Shown here in pieces: positions 22,023 to 33,838 of a stretch of DNA of 64,000 nt. This DNA is from Hemerocallis citrina (Eukaryota; Streptophyta; Magnoliopsida; Asparagales; Asphodelaceae), in NCBI GenBank assembly GCA_017893485.1, contig CM030361.1, positions 305,622,822-305,686,821 on the forward strand, read 5' to 3'. A program made the position numbers and the translations under genes. The notes beneath the pieces were generated by a model. That model did no database searches. It saw only the letters and a list, made by a program, of their open reading frames with translations, and was not told the DNA's origin. Every line of letters starts with the position of its first letter. Positions within the stretch are counted from its first letter, which is position 1.

Positions 22023-22514
22023 GTTCATACTGATAGAGTTGCTACTGTTCAAACTGAAGAAGTTCAATCTGTTGATCATGAAGATTCGGAAATGCAAGGA
22101 GATGCGGTGCAGAATGATGCTGAGGAGTCGATGCAAGAGAGGTCAACAAGGTTGAAGAAGAGACCAGAATAATTGGATTACATATAGGTTGTAGAATTTC
22201 AGATATAACGTTGTGTCAGTTGTATCAACATTTTTATGTGTAAAGCACGTGAAATATTGGAGAGGAGGATATGGCGGGAAAATAAGAAGGAGTTAGTAAC
22301 AAATTGTTTTGTCCAATAGCTATTTTAAATAGCAGGATTGGTAATGAGTGAGATAGAAAATATCTGGATCAGAATTCTTCTCTCAATGTGATCTTCTCCA
22401 ATTTCTTCTTCATTCTTCCCCAAATCTCAAATTCCAAACCCTAATTTCTCGAAAATCTTGTTCTAGTTCTTTGATTGTATCAATTTAGTGCTTTCACCGA
22501 TTTGAATTCAGAAA

Positions 22515-23608
22515 TGACTGATAATCCAAGAACTCGCTCAAACTCGATTGCGTCATTGGAAAAGGTGATTCTCGGATTGAAGGAGATAGCGAATACTTAA
22601 GGCCAGAAATTTCATGACCAGCAGGGGATGTTGACTAAGTTGATACATCAATTCACGGTAATGGATGCGAAGATGGATCATCATTTCAGTGGATCGCAGA
22701 TTCCTTCAAGCAATGTGATAAATTCTAACCATAATTCAAAGTATTTCATTAAGAATCCTAGATTAGATTTCCCAAGGTTTGAAGGTGAAGATCCTACGGG
22801 GTGGCTTTTTAAAGCAAACTAGTTTTTTCAATATCAAAAGACCCCTATTGATTAGAAGATTCATATTGCTTCGTTCCATATGTATGGAAGAGCACTTGCG
22901 TGGTTTCAGCATAAGTTTGATAATGGTGATTTTCGAAATCGAGGGGATTTTGTTCATCAATTGGATGTGAGATTTGGTCCCTCACCATATTTAGATCACA
23001 CATGCCTATTGTTTAAATTGACTCAGACCACATCTCTGTCTACATATCAAGACGAATTTGATGTTTTTGTGAATAAAACTAAAGGCTTATCAGATGACGC
23101 AATTTTAAGCTGTTATGTTTCAGTCTTAAAACCAGAGATTCGTAGAGAAGTCCTGGTTCACAGACCTAATTCTTTAGCTGATGCATTCGGCTTAGCAAGG
23201 TTGCAAGATGAGAAATTTCATGATTTGATAGGCCTTAATACCAAAGGAGGAGGTTATCGACCCCCATGGCAGCCACCACCAAGCACCTTACCCTCTCTGT
23301 TACCCACTCCATCAAAACCTGCACAACAAACTAATGCTAGCAGCTCTAATAGGATAGTGTCAAATAGAATGACTATAGGAGAATTCCACATGTAGAATGG
23401 GTCGCTAGAAAGGATAAGGGGCTCCTATTTTATTTGTGATAAAAAGTATATTCATGGCCATAAGTGTAAGAGGCAGTATTTCTTGTTGTTATGCGATGAG
23501 ATAGAAGAGAATAGCAGTGCTTCCATTGCTTTGTATGAGGAACAACCTGAGAATCTAGCACAGGAGAGTGATTGTACACCTGAGATTTTATTTCAGGCCT
23601 TATCAGGT
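22515..23608 (+). pseudogene. Chromovirus gag relic
   Basis: It begins ATGACTGATAATCC 33 bp after the 5' LTR. The frame shows a Retrotrans_gag layout: NPRLDFPRFEGEDPTGWLF, IHIASFHMYGRALAWFQ and LDVRFGPSPYLD. The longest open piece is 22880-23395. Near the end a zinc knuckle remnant reads FICDKKYIHGHKCKRQ; its first Cys is now Tyr. In-frame stops occur near 22598, 22820 and 23393. The frame is cut at 23609 by a 3.1-kb insertion. Confidence 0.85.
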
Positions 23609-23609
23609 T

Positions 23610-26600
23610 TGTAACATCCCGAAAAAATTTTAGAATAAAAATATATTTTTTATTTTTTGCACGTGCAACGCACGTGCAATTTTATTTTTTTTTGGGTTCT
23701 AATATTTTTCTAAGTTATGCAAAAATTTTCTGTTATTTATTTTTTTCTCATTTTATTATCTATTCTAAATTAAAGTCCATAGGCCAAAAAGACTAACTTA
23801 AACCCACTAGAAAAATTAAAAGCCCAAAATTTAATTCTTTATTAAATACTTTTTCAAGAGAGAAAAGTGCAACCAAACTTGTCATGTAACAAACTAGTAA
23901 CAACTAACAAATTACAAGTATTAATTGAATAAGAAAGTGTGTGCACATGGGATGCACGTGCACGTGTGTGCACCCCATAGCAATGGCCGACCATCTAGTG
24001 AGAGAGGGAGAAGTGGGGTGAGGTGTGAGGGTAGTGGGTGGTTGTGTGAGTAGTGGGATCATTATCCACCACACAAATGTCCTATAAATACCTACATCTA
24101 TTCATTAACAATTGCACTAAACTTTTATCAAATCCTAAGAGAGAAAAAGAAAGAGAGCAAGAGAGAGGCCGAGATTGTGCAAGAGGGAGTTTCGGTGGTG
24201 CTTTCTAGGAGGAGAAGGGTTTTGTGCTTGAGGCTTTGGGATAGTTTTCTAGGAGCTTATTTGCATTTTCATCAAAGAGGTGGGTGATTTCCTTATTTTT
24301 TAGATAAATTGTAGCATACATGTTCAATTAGTTGCGATGATTATGTGGCATGAATTCTTAGACTTCTAGTGTGGTTATTTTGCATGTGGTATTGATCTTG
24401 TTAGTAGCGATTGCATGCCAGATGGAAGGATTCTTATTAATTTCTCATGTTAGTAACTTGAAAATATAAATAGAGTTATGGAGGTGTTGTTGGGTACATA
24501 TTAGTGTGCCATGATTGGGTTGTATGAATTGAAAATGATCTTTTATGCACAAATTGTTAAATTGTACAAACAAGTTGGGTAAACAATAGAGAGAGTTGTA
24601 GATTAATGGGAGATGAGATATTCTCATGAAATTGATAAAAAGAGGAAATAAAAATATGAAATCTTCAATTGGGGTTGAAAGAAGTAGTTTTATTAATAAA
24701 TGAAAGTGTATGGTTATATTGCTTCTAAAAACTACCATTTACAATATGTATAAAAATAATTTTTATTGTGGTTAGAATTAGTAAACAAATAATTCTGGAG
24801 ATTGTAGATATAATTTACAAACTATTAAATTAGGAAAACAAATAAAATTATAGAATACTTGAGAAATTAAAATAGAAGAACAAACAGAGATTACGGTTAT
24901 AAAGAATTAAACCCATATATAAACAGAATTGGCTCTTGGCATTTGTGGGTAGTGCGCGTGCACTGTGCTGCACGTCGCCACGTGGCGCTCACTGGGTGGG
25001 GGGTTCTGGGTTCGAATCTGCATATGCACAGAAATGTGCATTTTGATATTTTGGGTTTTTGACCTTTTAAATTTTAGGAAAAATTACAGAATTAATTCTA
25101 GATATTACATAGACAATTAGAAATAATTTCTCATTGTTTTGGGAGCCTAAAAATTTATATTCATGCAAATGAGTTATGGGTTAGTATTATAATAAGAAAG
25201 ATAATTAGGTCGAGTAAATTGATTAAAGAAATTAAACACTTTTAAGAGATATCGTGAATACGACTTTTGGGCTTAGGAAAAATATTTGAAGTGATTGAAT
25301 AATTGAATTAAAATACGAACAAGAGTTTTTGTAGTGAATTGTTTTATTAATTTATAGAATTTGGTATTAGAAAATTTGTATTCAAACTATACTTGGATAA
25401 TGTGAGAAGCTTTATTAATCAAAGAATGTGGGAAATTGTTGAAGTAAATAATTTCAGTGAATCAATTAAGTATTGGTCTTCAAGAAGTGGATTAAAGACA
25501 TTATCTTCTAAATGTTATTAAAGGTAGTCAATTATTGCATGATCAAAAATTATGAAGAAAGTGGATTAAGTAATAGATATTGAATAAAGAACGAGAGGTT
25601 TATGTTGAGGTTAGTCATGACCTAATTTAACTCTATTAATATGATGGTTGTTGTAATCTAGATGCTAAGTGAGACTCATGTACCGACAAGTGATGAAATG
25701 ATTAATTAATTTGAGAAGTGGCCAATATGGGCCATCGTTCTCGGTATTTGTGAAGACCGGTAGGAGAGTAAACTAGCTCTAGTTTGTGATAATGTTAAAT
25801 CTAGGGAAAGACACTAGAAGAAGATATGATAGAAACAACGACGAACAGGTTCGGTAAAGGATGTGCAGCTCCTAGGGGTCCAAGGACCGAGGATTACGGC
25901 CGGTAAAGAGACTGTAGTCCCTAGCAATATTCGAGACGAACAAGATATGCCCGGTAAATCCACTAAGGTGGGCTAGGGGTAGGCCTGTTTCATAGTTGCA
26001 AGAGATCCACTTGCTAGGGTTCATGACTGTGGATACACCCGGTAAATTCACTGAGGTGGGCTAGGGGTAGGCCGGTAAGGTCCAATATCCTGGAAGTGTG
26101 ACTCTTCGGTGACTATGCGTTGGAGTATATTTATTGGGTTAGGTTTCATAACGTGGGATATAAACCCTATAATGTGGAGTACCTTAAGGGCTTTCCCTCG
26201 GACCTATATAGTATGAGATGCATAGAATCCGAACAAGTATGCATTAGTGCATCATAGTGTAAATATCTGCATTAGGCATCTAAGGCATAACATACACTGA
26301 CATTTTTAGGATAGTCACCTTTACACTTTGTAATGCATTCAAGTGTGTGGTTGCTAAAATAAGTAAATCGTTATAGTACAACATGGTGAGGATCGCTGTT
26401 TTATAATATTGCGTCGGTTGTAAGTAACTGACGTGCCTGCAGTTTCAAATGCAGGCATTGAATTTGCAAGGAGATATAAAGATGGGTGATGCTAAAGATT
26501 ACTTTCCGTTTTTGCTGATGTTTAAATTGTACATTTGTATTATGTTGTACTTTATTTAATTTCCGCTGCGTTGTTGTAAATGAACTTGATGTAATAAAAG

Positions 26601-26688
26601 TTTTCCAATTTCTTGTAAAATTGTACGAAATGAAATAAAGATCATGTTGTACTATGAGTTACCATATTTTGGAATTCGGAGCTTTATA
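23610..26688 (+). mobile_element. Large LTR-like insertion (TGTAACATCCCG family)
   Basis: A 3.08-kb insertion separates gag (LFQALSG) from protease. It starts TGTAACATCCCGAAAA and probably ends at TTGGAATTCGGAGCTTTATA, a decayed inverse-like terminus. A TATA box, TCCTATAAATACC, lies about 470 bp in, followed by GAGAGAAAAAG-rich leader sequence and an AGGTGGGTG motif. The same order of motifs is found in the solo LTR at 47959-50351, so this is a long solo LTR of that family. It has no coding region. No clean 5-bp TSD is visible at the 3' junction, so that end is approximate. Confidence 0.65.
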
Positions 26689-26716
26689 AAGACAGTCATC
26701 TCTGCGCACTCTAAGG

Positions 26717-27208
26717 GTGCGGGGAAGTATCCAGAATACTGACGTGCAAGTTTTAATCGATGGAGGTAGTACCAATAACTTCATACAAGACAGATTAGTA
26801 AAATTCCTGAACTTACCAGTATTTCCTTCAGCACATTTTAATGTTTTGGTGGGGAATGGTGAAACTATGAAATGTGAGGGATTATGTAAAGTTGTATCAT
26901 TCAAGTTGTAGGGATATCCATTCGAGATTGGTTTTTATGTGCTACCGTTATATGGAACTGATGTGGTTTTGGGCGTGCAGTGGCTTAAGTTGTTGGGCCC
27001 AGTCATAACTGACTATAGTAAAATGACTATGAGCTTTGATCAAAATCATCATAGAGTGGTGCTGAGAGGTGGTGATTACCAAGTTCCTACACAAATAGAC
27101 TTGCATTGTCTGCGGAGAGAGATGTCAACCAAAGTTGCAAGTGAATTTTTCCATTTAACACTACAAGAAGGCAAGCAAGAGGAGCAGCTTAGTGAAGAAT
27201 TGCAGTAG
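26717..27208 (+). pseudogene. Chromovirus aspartic protease region
   Basis: VLIDGGSTNNFIQ is the catalytic D(S/G)GS motif of retroviral-type aspartic proteases; VVLGVQWLKLLGP is the downstream block typical of Ty3 elements. An in-frame TAG lies near 26909. The frame continues towards RT but is cut at 27224 by a 548-bp insertion. Confidence 0.85.
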
Positions 27209-27224
27209 CTGTTAAGGCAACATT

Positions 27225-27503
27225 TGTAACACCTCAGCCACAAATTCTGATAATTTATTTATTTATTAGTACAACTGCCCATCCCAAACTGCCTCTCAAA
27301 AGGTGGTTAACCGATTTGGTGACTCTTGATCATAAGCTATTATATTAATACTCACTCTCTCACTTCTCTCCTATGTTGTGGGACGAAACCCACGCCACAC
27401 ACATCCCACGTCAGCACCCCCATGCACATGTAGCCACCTTCATCTCATTAAAATCTCATTCATTATTACATCTTTGTCATTCAACATATTTACCATCATG
27501 CCA

Positions 27504-27556
<53 letters not shown>

Positions 27557-27772
27557 AAAATGCTCAGTTGAAAATGCAAATGTTGTGGAAAACGTGAAAA
27601 CAAGCCTAGGCCGTTGTTGGAAACAACAACCTAGGTTATAATGCTAGGCCGTTGTTCCAACACCGGCCTAAGTGGTTTTCCACGTTTTTACAGATATTTG
27701 CATTTTCAACTGAGCATTTCCCTCTCTCTCTATATATATATATTATACCTCAAAGAAATACGGGATGTTACA
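27225..27772. mobile_element. 548-bp TG...CA element (small solo LTR) between protease and RT
   Basis: It starts TGTAACACCTCAGCC and ends ATACGGGATGTTACA. The perfect 5-bp TSD ACATT is at 27220-27224 and 27773-27777. The ends resemble the TGTAACA...CCCG family but the element is much shorter. It holds a (TA)24 microsatellite at about 27507-27554 and a hairpin MITE at 27555-27721. Confidence 0.85.
27555..27721. mobile_element. Hairpin MITE inside the 548-bp element
   Basis: The left arm GGAAAATGCTCAGTTGAAAA...CCTAGGCCGTTGTTGGAA and the right arm TTCCAACACCGGCCTAAG...TTTTCAACTGAGCATTTCC are inverted copies of about 70 bp. A shorter inner GCCTAGG/CCTAGG repeat lies at the loop. It sits in a TA-rich tract, so a TA target duplication is possible but cannot be read. 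The transcript would fold into a long near-perfect hairpin. Confidence 0.8.
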
Positions 27773-27773
27773 A

Positions 27774-28985
27774 CATTCTAGTGTTTTTGCAGAACCAGTG
27801 GGGTTACCACCAAGCCGGGAGTTCGATCATCCATTGCATTTGACCCCTGGCCATTCACCAACGAATGTGAAGCCTTATAGATACCCTCATTTACAAAAGT
27901 GTGAGATTGAGAAGCAGGTTGCCAAGATGATGAAGGAAAGCATTATCCAACCAAGCCAAAACCCATTTTCATCACTAGTATTATTAGTTAAAAAGAAAGA
28001 TGGTACGTGGAGATTTTGTGTAGATTATCGAGCCTTAAATGTTATCACAATCAATGACAAGTTTCCAATTCCTACCGCGGAGGAGTTATTTGATGAATTA
28101 TGTGGAGCAAGATATTTTTCAAAGCTTGATTTGCGAGCAGAATATCATCAAATTAGAGCGCAAGCAAGTGATGTATACAAAACCGCATTTCGGACACATG
28201 ATGGTCATTTTGAGTTCTTGGTCATGCCATTTGGTCTTACTAACGCACCGTCGACTTTTCAAGTCGCTATGAACTCCATTTTTAGACCGTATTTGAGAAA
28301 CTTTGTGTTGGTGTTCTTCAATGATATCTTGGTGTACAATGAAGACTGAGATATGCACTTGAAACATTTATTAGAATTCTTGAGAATCTTGGAGCAAAAT
28401 CTCTTTTCTGTGAAGCTGTCGAAGTGCGCATTTGGCAAGACCTCCATTGATTATTTGGGTCATATTGTGTCAGCTAGGGGACTGCAAGTGGATGCGAGTA
28501 AAGTTCAAGTTATTAAGGATTGGCCAAAGCCAAGGTGCATTAAACATGTTACAGATTTTCTTGGTCTAACTGGTTACTATCGAAGATTTGTGAAGAATTA
28601 TGCTTTTATTGATGTTCCATTGACTGGTTTACTAAGAAAGGAGACATTCACATGGAATACTAATGCTGAACTGACATTTGATGAATTGAAGGAAGTGCTC
28701 CAGCATACACCTGTTCTTGCATTGCCTAATTTTTCAAAAGCATTTGTGGTGGAGACTGATGCCTCGGGTGTAGGCATTGGTGCGGTGTTGCAACAAGAGG
28801 GGCATCCAATAGCTTATTTTAGCAAGAAGATGAATAAACGATTGCAGGCATCATCAGCTTATGTGAGGGAGTTATATGCTATAACTAAGGCCATTATGAA
28901 GTGGCGGCAGTATCTATTAGGCAGGGAAAGGAGCAACCTTATGCAGGCATCATCAGCTTATGCAGAGAAGTCCCTTGATTCTTGA
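27774..28985 (+). pseudogene. Chromovirus reverse transcriptase and RNase H region
   Basis: RT blocks are clear: [48 protein letters not shown] and [16 protein letters not shown]. The catalytic loop reads [12 protein letters not shown], so one of the paired Asp residues is Asn and the enzyme is inactive. A TGA at 28347 breaks the frame, which continues as KCAFGKTSIDYLGHIVS. RNase H follows with FVVETDASGVGIGAVLQQ and YFSKKMNKRLQ. The frame then runs into a 21-bp direct repeat (28843-28863 and 28942-28962) where the RNase H end and integrase start are missing. Confidence 0.9.
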
Positions 28986-30275
28986 AGAGTTGTTGCCAAA
29001 ACTGAGGATGGTACGCTGTACTCGAGTTGGTGGTCATGCAGGGATAGCTAATACTTTAGCTAGATTGAGAGCTTCATTTTACTGGGAAAATATGCACAAA
29101 TTAGTCCAACAATATGTTAGCAAATGCACAGTGTGTCAACAGACGAAATATGATACTTCAAAGCTAGGGGGGTTAATGCAACCTTTGCCAATCCTAGAGC
29201 AAATTTGGGAAGATGTGGCTATGAATTTTATAAATGGACTACCCAAATCTCAGGGGAAGTCAGTTATTATGGTGGTTATTGATTGACTATCAAAATATGT
29301 TCACTTTTTGCCATTAGCAAGTGGGTTTACAACAATGAACGTTGTGAAGGTCTTCTCTGATAATGTAATGAAGCTCCATGGATTGCCTAGGTCTACTGTA
29401 TCTGATAGGGATCCCATCTTCTTGAGTCAATTTTAGCAACAGCTCTTCAAGAATCAAGGGACTTCTCTGCAGATGAGTACGACGTACTATCCTCAGTTAG
29501 CTGGCTAGACTGAAGTGACTAATAGGACACTTGAGCAATACCTGCGATCCTTTGTAAGTGAGGATCATGTTCAATGGTGCAAATATTTAGCATTGACAGA
29601 GCTCTGGTACAACACATCTTGGCATTAGGCTATTAATTTGACTCAATTTGAGGCCGTATATGGGAGACACCCTCCTAAAATTCCTGACTACATAAAAGAT
29701 ACTACCATCAATAATGAAGTAGATCTCTCTTTGTCAAGGAGAAAGGAGCTGTTGCAGAAGCTAAAATGTTATTTAGCAAAGGCTCAACGCAGGATGAAAA
29801 ATAAGGCTGGTACAGGGAAGTAGGAGAAGCGATTTGAAGTGGGGGATTGGGTGTTTTTAAAGTTAAAGCCATATAGGCAACATTCACTGATCCGTAGAGG
29901 CAATCAAAAGCTATCGAAGAGTAGGCCTTATTAGGTCATTAATAGAGTTGATTCAATTGCTTATAAGTTGCATTTGCCTCAGGTCGCATTCATCTAGTGT
30001 TCTATGTATCACTGCTTAAAAATTGTACAAGCACTCCCTTACAAGGAGCATTAGAAGAGCTACTTCTGGTGAATGAAAATCAGAAATGGGTGTTTCACCT
30101 CGCTGAAGTAATTGGCAGAAGGAGCATCAGAGCTAGAAATCAATTTGTGAACGAAATATTAATAAAGTGGGAGGTCTTTCCCGAGGGGGATTCAACTTGG
30201 GAGAGGGAAAATGTCGTAGCTAAGGCATTCTTGAATGGAACCTTGAGGACAAGGTTCTATATAGGGGGGAAGTAT
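28986..30275 (+). pseudogene. Chromovirus integrase and chromodomain-like tail
   Basis: The zinc-binding region retains GGHAGIANTLARLRASFYW and KCTVCQQTK, but its first His is lost in the upstream deletion. The core domain follows (IWEDVAMNFINGLPKS, FLPLASGF, STVSDRDPIF) with several stops (for example 29284 and 29434). The tail QFVNEILIKWEVFPEGDSTWERE (in pieces, about 30130-30220) is chromodomain-like (known for chromoviruses, thought to guide insertion to heterochromatin). Confidence 0.85.
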
Positions 30276-30582
30276 TGATACGATCATTGTTCATACTGAT
30301 AGAGTTGCTACTGTTCAAACTAAAGAAGTTCAATCTGTTGATCATGAAGAGTCAGGAATGCAGGGAGATGCGGCGCAGAATGATGCAGAGTCGATGCAAA
30401 AGAGGTAGACAAGGTTGAAGAAGAGGCCATGATACATGAAAGATTACATATAGGTTGTAGAATTTCATATATAGCGCTGTATCAGTTGTATCAACATTTT
30501 ACGTGTAAAGCGCGTGAATGGAGAGGAAGATATGGCGTGAAATTCCAAACCCTAATTTCTTGAAATTCTTCTGATTGTATCA
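30276..30582 (+). mobile_element. 3' LTR of the chromovirus, internally deleted
   Basis: It starts TGATACGATCATTGTTCA and ends GATTGTATCA. It lacks about 150 bp present in the 5' LTR (after GATATGGCG), so the two LTRs differ in length (307 against about 478 bp). Confidence 0.85.
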
Positions 30583-30653
30583 TACATCCTCTTGCATGTG
30601 GACCTATGATCTTGTGCATTTTACATGGAGTAATTTCATGTTCGGAGTATTTG

Positions 30654-31160
30654 GGAAAGGACGAAGTAGCATCTAAAATTTACCTTAATTTTTAAATGGC
30701 AACCAAAATTTTTATAATACCCACATAGCACATGATGTTTTTAAAATATGACAAAAAACCCCTTCTTTAGTTTTTTTTAGCATAAATGATGTGAAATTAC
30801 AGAAATACCCCCACTCTTTTCTTCTTCTCATTTCAGTTCAGTTTTTTTTCAGTGGTGCTGGAGATGGTGGTCGGTGGTCGGTGATGGTCGGCTGTGGATA
30901 TGGCTGTCGGCAGTGGAGATGGGTTTGGATTTTATACCCGTTAAGAAGCGAGGACAATTTTGACATATCATACTCTTCTTAACGGGTTTAAACCCGTTAA
31001 GAGGTATATTTGGAAAAATTCTTTTAACTTAACGAAAAACTTAATGACGTTGTTTTTTCTTCCACATCTAAAAACTTCGGTTGCTATTTGGGTATTTTAA
31101 AAATTTTGGGTGCTATATGGAAATTAGTATAAACTTTGGGTGTCATTTGGTCATTTTTCC
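30654..31160. mobile_element. MITE-like element with degenerate long TIRs
   Basis: The left end carries GGCAACCAAAATTTTTATAA and the right end GGGTATTTTAAAAATTTTGG in inverted order, with outer GGAAAGG / GGAAAAA termini. A central AACGGGTTTAAACCCGTT palindrome lies at about 30978-30995. No TSD is certain. Confidence 0.5.
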
Positions 31161-31267
31161 TGATTATTTATATACATTTTTGGGCGGGCTGGAGTCATTT
31201 GACTCTATCCTATATATTTTAAAAAATGTTTGTGTTCTTTTTAACCAATTCTTGATCACAATTGATA

Positions 31268-31678
31268 TCTATACTATTATTAAGCAAAGCCCCATTTTGA
31301 CGGCTTTTTACTATCATGCCCCTATAAACATAAAAGACTAAAAAAAATATAGGGTTAATATCGGAGGTCAAAAATGTAATTTGCATGTATTGAAAAAATA
31401 ATTAACACATGCATGCAAATATCAAAATAAATAAATTAACACAGCATGACTTCTTCGGTTTTGACAACAGCATGACTTGCATGTACAATTTATTCATAAG
31501 AAAGTTTTCTCCTATCAAAGCCAGTAGGTCTAACACATGCATGCAAATATCAAAATGAATAAATTGTGCATGCCTGTCTGCATGCATGCATGCAACCTCT
31601 TCGGTGACCTGCCATTTCCTCAAAATCCTACACACCTTTAAATATTAGGGCATGCATCGCACGCGTGCAAACAGCTAG
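31268..31678 (+). mobile_element. Non-autonomous Helitron
   Basis: It starts TCTATACTATTATTAAGC after an A and ends GCATCGCACGCGTGCAAACAG then CTAG and T. GCACGCGTGC is the terminal hairpin. The body contains a diverged duplication of a CATGCATGCAAATATCAAAA block at about 31408 and 31538. Confidence 0.75.
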
Positions 31679-31716
31679 TCGATATTGAGTTATCATATAC
31701 CCTTCCGTGGAACTAA

Positions 31717-32072
31717 GGAGGCGTTTAGTACGTGAGAATGTACAAAGGAATCTCAGATTCTCTCTTAGATTACCTTATTTGGTATGTGGCAAACACAGTT
31801 TTGGAAGAAATTATGGATTACCAAGGGAATCGAAATCCTTTGTTGGAAAGGATTTTCATTCCTCCAAAAAGCCATGAGATTTGAGGATTCCCATGAGATT
31901 TCCATAACAAACAATAAAATAACCAAAAAAATTAGAATTATAAAATACAATAATAAAGGATTATCGGGAATGCAATGTACTATACCAAACGCGATAATAC
32001 AACATTCTCGAGAATCTTTATTGACACCCTCACATTCCAGGAAAATTTTCAATCCGTGTACCAAACACCCCC
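31717..32072. mobile_element. PIF/Harbinger (Tourist-like) MITE
   Basis: The TIRs are GGAGGCGTTTAGTACGTG at the left and CGTGTACCAAACACCCCC at the right (inverted, about 15 of 18 matches), flanked by TAA on both sides (31714-31716 and 32073-32075). The 3-bp TAA target and GGGGGTGTTTGGT-type termini are the marks of Tourist elements. It is 356 bp long and non-coding. Confidence 0.8.
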
Positions 32073-32339
32073 TAAAAATGCCAATTTTTATTATCTATTC
32101 ACAATTGTTACAAATTTGATTTTTTGGGTAAACAATTGTTCCCAATAGTTTTAAGATTATGTAAAGAAGGGCAGAATATAATGTACACATAGTGAAATAT
32201 TAGTCACAGTAGACACATCTCGACCTTTCAATGGTCTACCATCCATGCATCTAGCCTAGATTTTTTTATATCAAGTAAACACTATTACAAGTTCTTGTTG
32301 GAATTGAATATACATTTAAAACACTTCTCTTGTTGACAA

Positions 32340-32402
32340 CATTGTCTTATGGCCCAATGGTTAAAGTTTTGAGTTCACATGAGGTTGGGGGTTCAATTCC
32401 TA
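32340..32402 (+). mobile_element. tRNA-like SINE head
   Basis: TGGCCCAATGG (box A, 32350-32360) and GGTTCAATTCC (box B, 32390-32400) have the spacing of a pol III internal promoter. The sequence cannot form a tRNA acceptor stem, so it is a tRNA-derived relic rather than a tRNA gene. It runs into an (AT)n(GT)n tract instead of poly-A. Confidence 0.55.
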
Positions 32403-32412
32403 CATCCACATA

Positions 32413-32480
<68 letters not shown>
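32413..32480. repeat. (AT)8(GT)26 microsatellite
   Basis: Compound dinucleotide tract directly after the tRNA-like head. Confidence 0.95.
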
Positions 32481-32484
<4 letters not shown>

Positions 32485-32486
32485 TT

Positions 32487-32657
32487 ATACTAGGTTTGCA
32501 CATTTTTTTGAAATATAAAGTCCTGTAAAAAGTTAAATATATGCACGTCTTCGTGAAGAATAATATTTATACTAGGTTTGCACATTTTTGTGAAATATAA
32601 AGTCCTGTAAAAAGTTAAATATATGCACGTCTTTGTGAAGAATAATATATACAGATG
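32487..32657. repeat. Two ~85-bp tandem units
   Basis: TATACTAGGTTTGCACATTT...GCACGTCTTCGTGAAGAATA is repeated almost perfectly. CTAGGTTTG matches the reversed 3' end of the Helitrons at 10803-11725, and each unit also carries GCACGTCTTCG. Confidence 0.85.
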
Positions 32658-33344
32658 TGTATTTGGCTGAGACATTGATGTATTCTGAATTAAGTTGTTT
32701 ATTGGTTTATATCTTGCAGGATCATTTGTCAGGAGTTCGGGATTGAAAAAGAGTACTGTGAATCTACAACAATAGTGGATCGAAATCAGTTGCTATGTGT
32801 GACTTAAACATAAGAGATTTCAAACTGCATGAGTAGCAATTTAGTTGGTAATACAGTTATCGCCTCAAACTGCATGAGTTAATTCCCCGTTGTCATATTT
32901 TCATGTAGTTAACCATATATGATTTTAAAGAGGTTAAAAATGAGAAAGAGAGAGATAGAGAAAAAGTTTGTTGTGATGTATATGTAAAGACATTTTGTTA
33001 AATGTGATCAAGTACAATTACATCTCCATAATAATATAATTAGTATCTAGATACTGGAAAGCCTACTGCAAATTTGATCTAAAACAGGCTTGTTAGCGCC
33101 AATTTTTGATATATTTCAATGTATGAGATATTTGACATTTTTTTAATAAAAATTTTATCTATAACTTATATCAAAACACATAAGCCCAACTATCAGGCAT
33201 TTCAACCATTAAGAGAACATGAAGATTGCAGATGGATTGACGACTAAACCCGCCAAAAATCACGATCAAGGATGAAAAATCATTGAAATGAAAAAGGAAT
33301 CAATCAAGTCAAAACCAATGGTCATTTCTATTGTATAATATTAA

Positions 33345-33838
33345 TAGAAATTTTAGTAAAAATTAAGACAGAGTCTCCCTTAAAATATTAGTCATTTTAC
33401 AACAATTCCTTACGGAATTCTGCTAACAATTAAAAATATAACATTACAGGCAGTTAATATCAATCCTCCCCAGGACAATCCAAGCAACATCACACATGCA
33501 TCGTATACATAAGGCTCTGGGGGCAAAAATCTTGATATAATGCAAGATACAAAATAAAAACGAAGATTTCGTTTGAAAATGTAATGGATTTGTAGGAATT
33601 TTAGTAAAAATTTTGACAGAATCTCCCCTAAAATATTAGCCCTTTTACAGCAATTCCTTATGGAATTTTGCAAACAATTAAAAATATAACATCACAGGCA
33701 GTTAATATCAATCCTCCCCATGCCAATCCAAGCAACATCACACATGCATCATATATATCAGGTTCTGGGGGGCAAAAATCTTCATATGATGCAAGATACA
33801 AAATAAAAACCATGAATTTATTTGAAAACATAATGAAT
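33345..33838. repeat. ~245-bp tandem duplication
   Basis: Two diverged copies share CAATTCCTTA(C/T)GGAATT, AACAATTAAAAATATAACAT, CAGGCAGTTAATATCAATCC and GATGCAAGATACAAAATAAA. No coding. Confidence 0.8.

Larger units (their letters stand above)
16142..30582 (+). mobile_element. Ty3/gypsy chromovirus, host of three nested insertions
   Basis: The 5' LTR starts TGATCCGACCACTGTTCA at 16142, is split by a copia element, resumes at 22023 and ends TTGATTGTATCA at 22482. The 3' LTR is 30276-30582 and ends in the same GATTGTATCA. Flanks TATAT (16137-16141) and TACAT (30583-30587) are a 5-bp TSD with one mismatch. A primer-binding-like TTTAGTGCTTTCACCG follows the 5' LTR. A purine tract, AGGGGGGAAGTA, precedes the 3' LTR. 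Gene order is gag, protease, RT, RNase H, integrase and a chromodomain-like C terminus, which places it with chromoviruses. The coding frames are broken throughout. Confidence 0.9.

Noticed and set aside
32341..32403. tRNA gene
   Set aside because: Box A and B are present but no acceptor stem can pair, so a SINE or tRNA relic is preferred.
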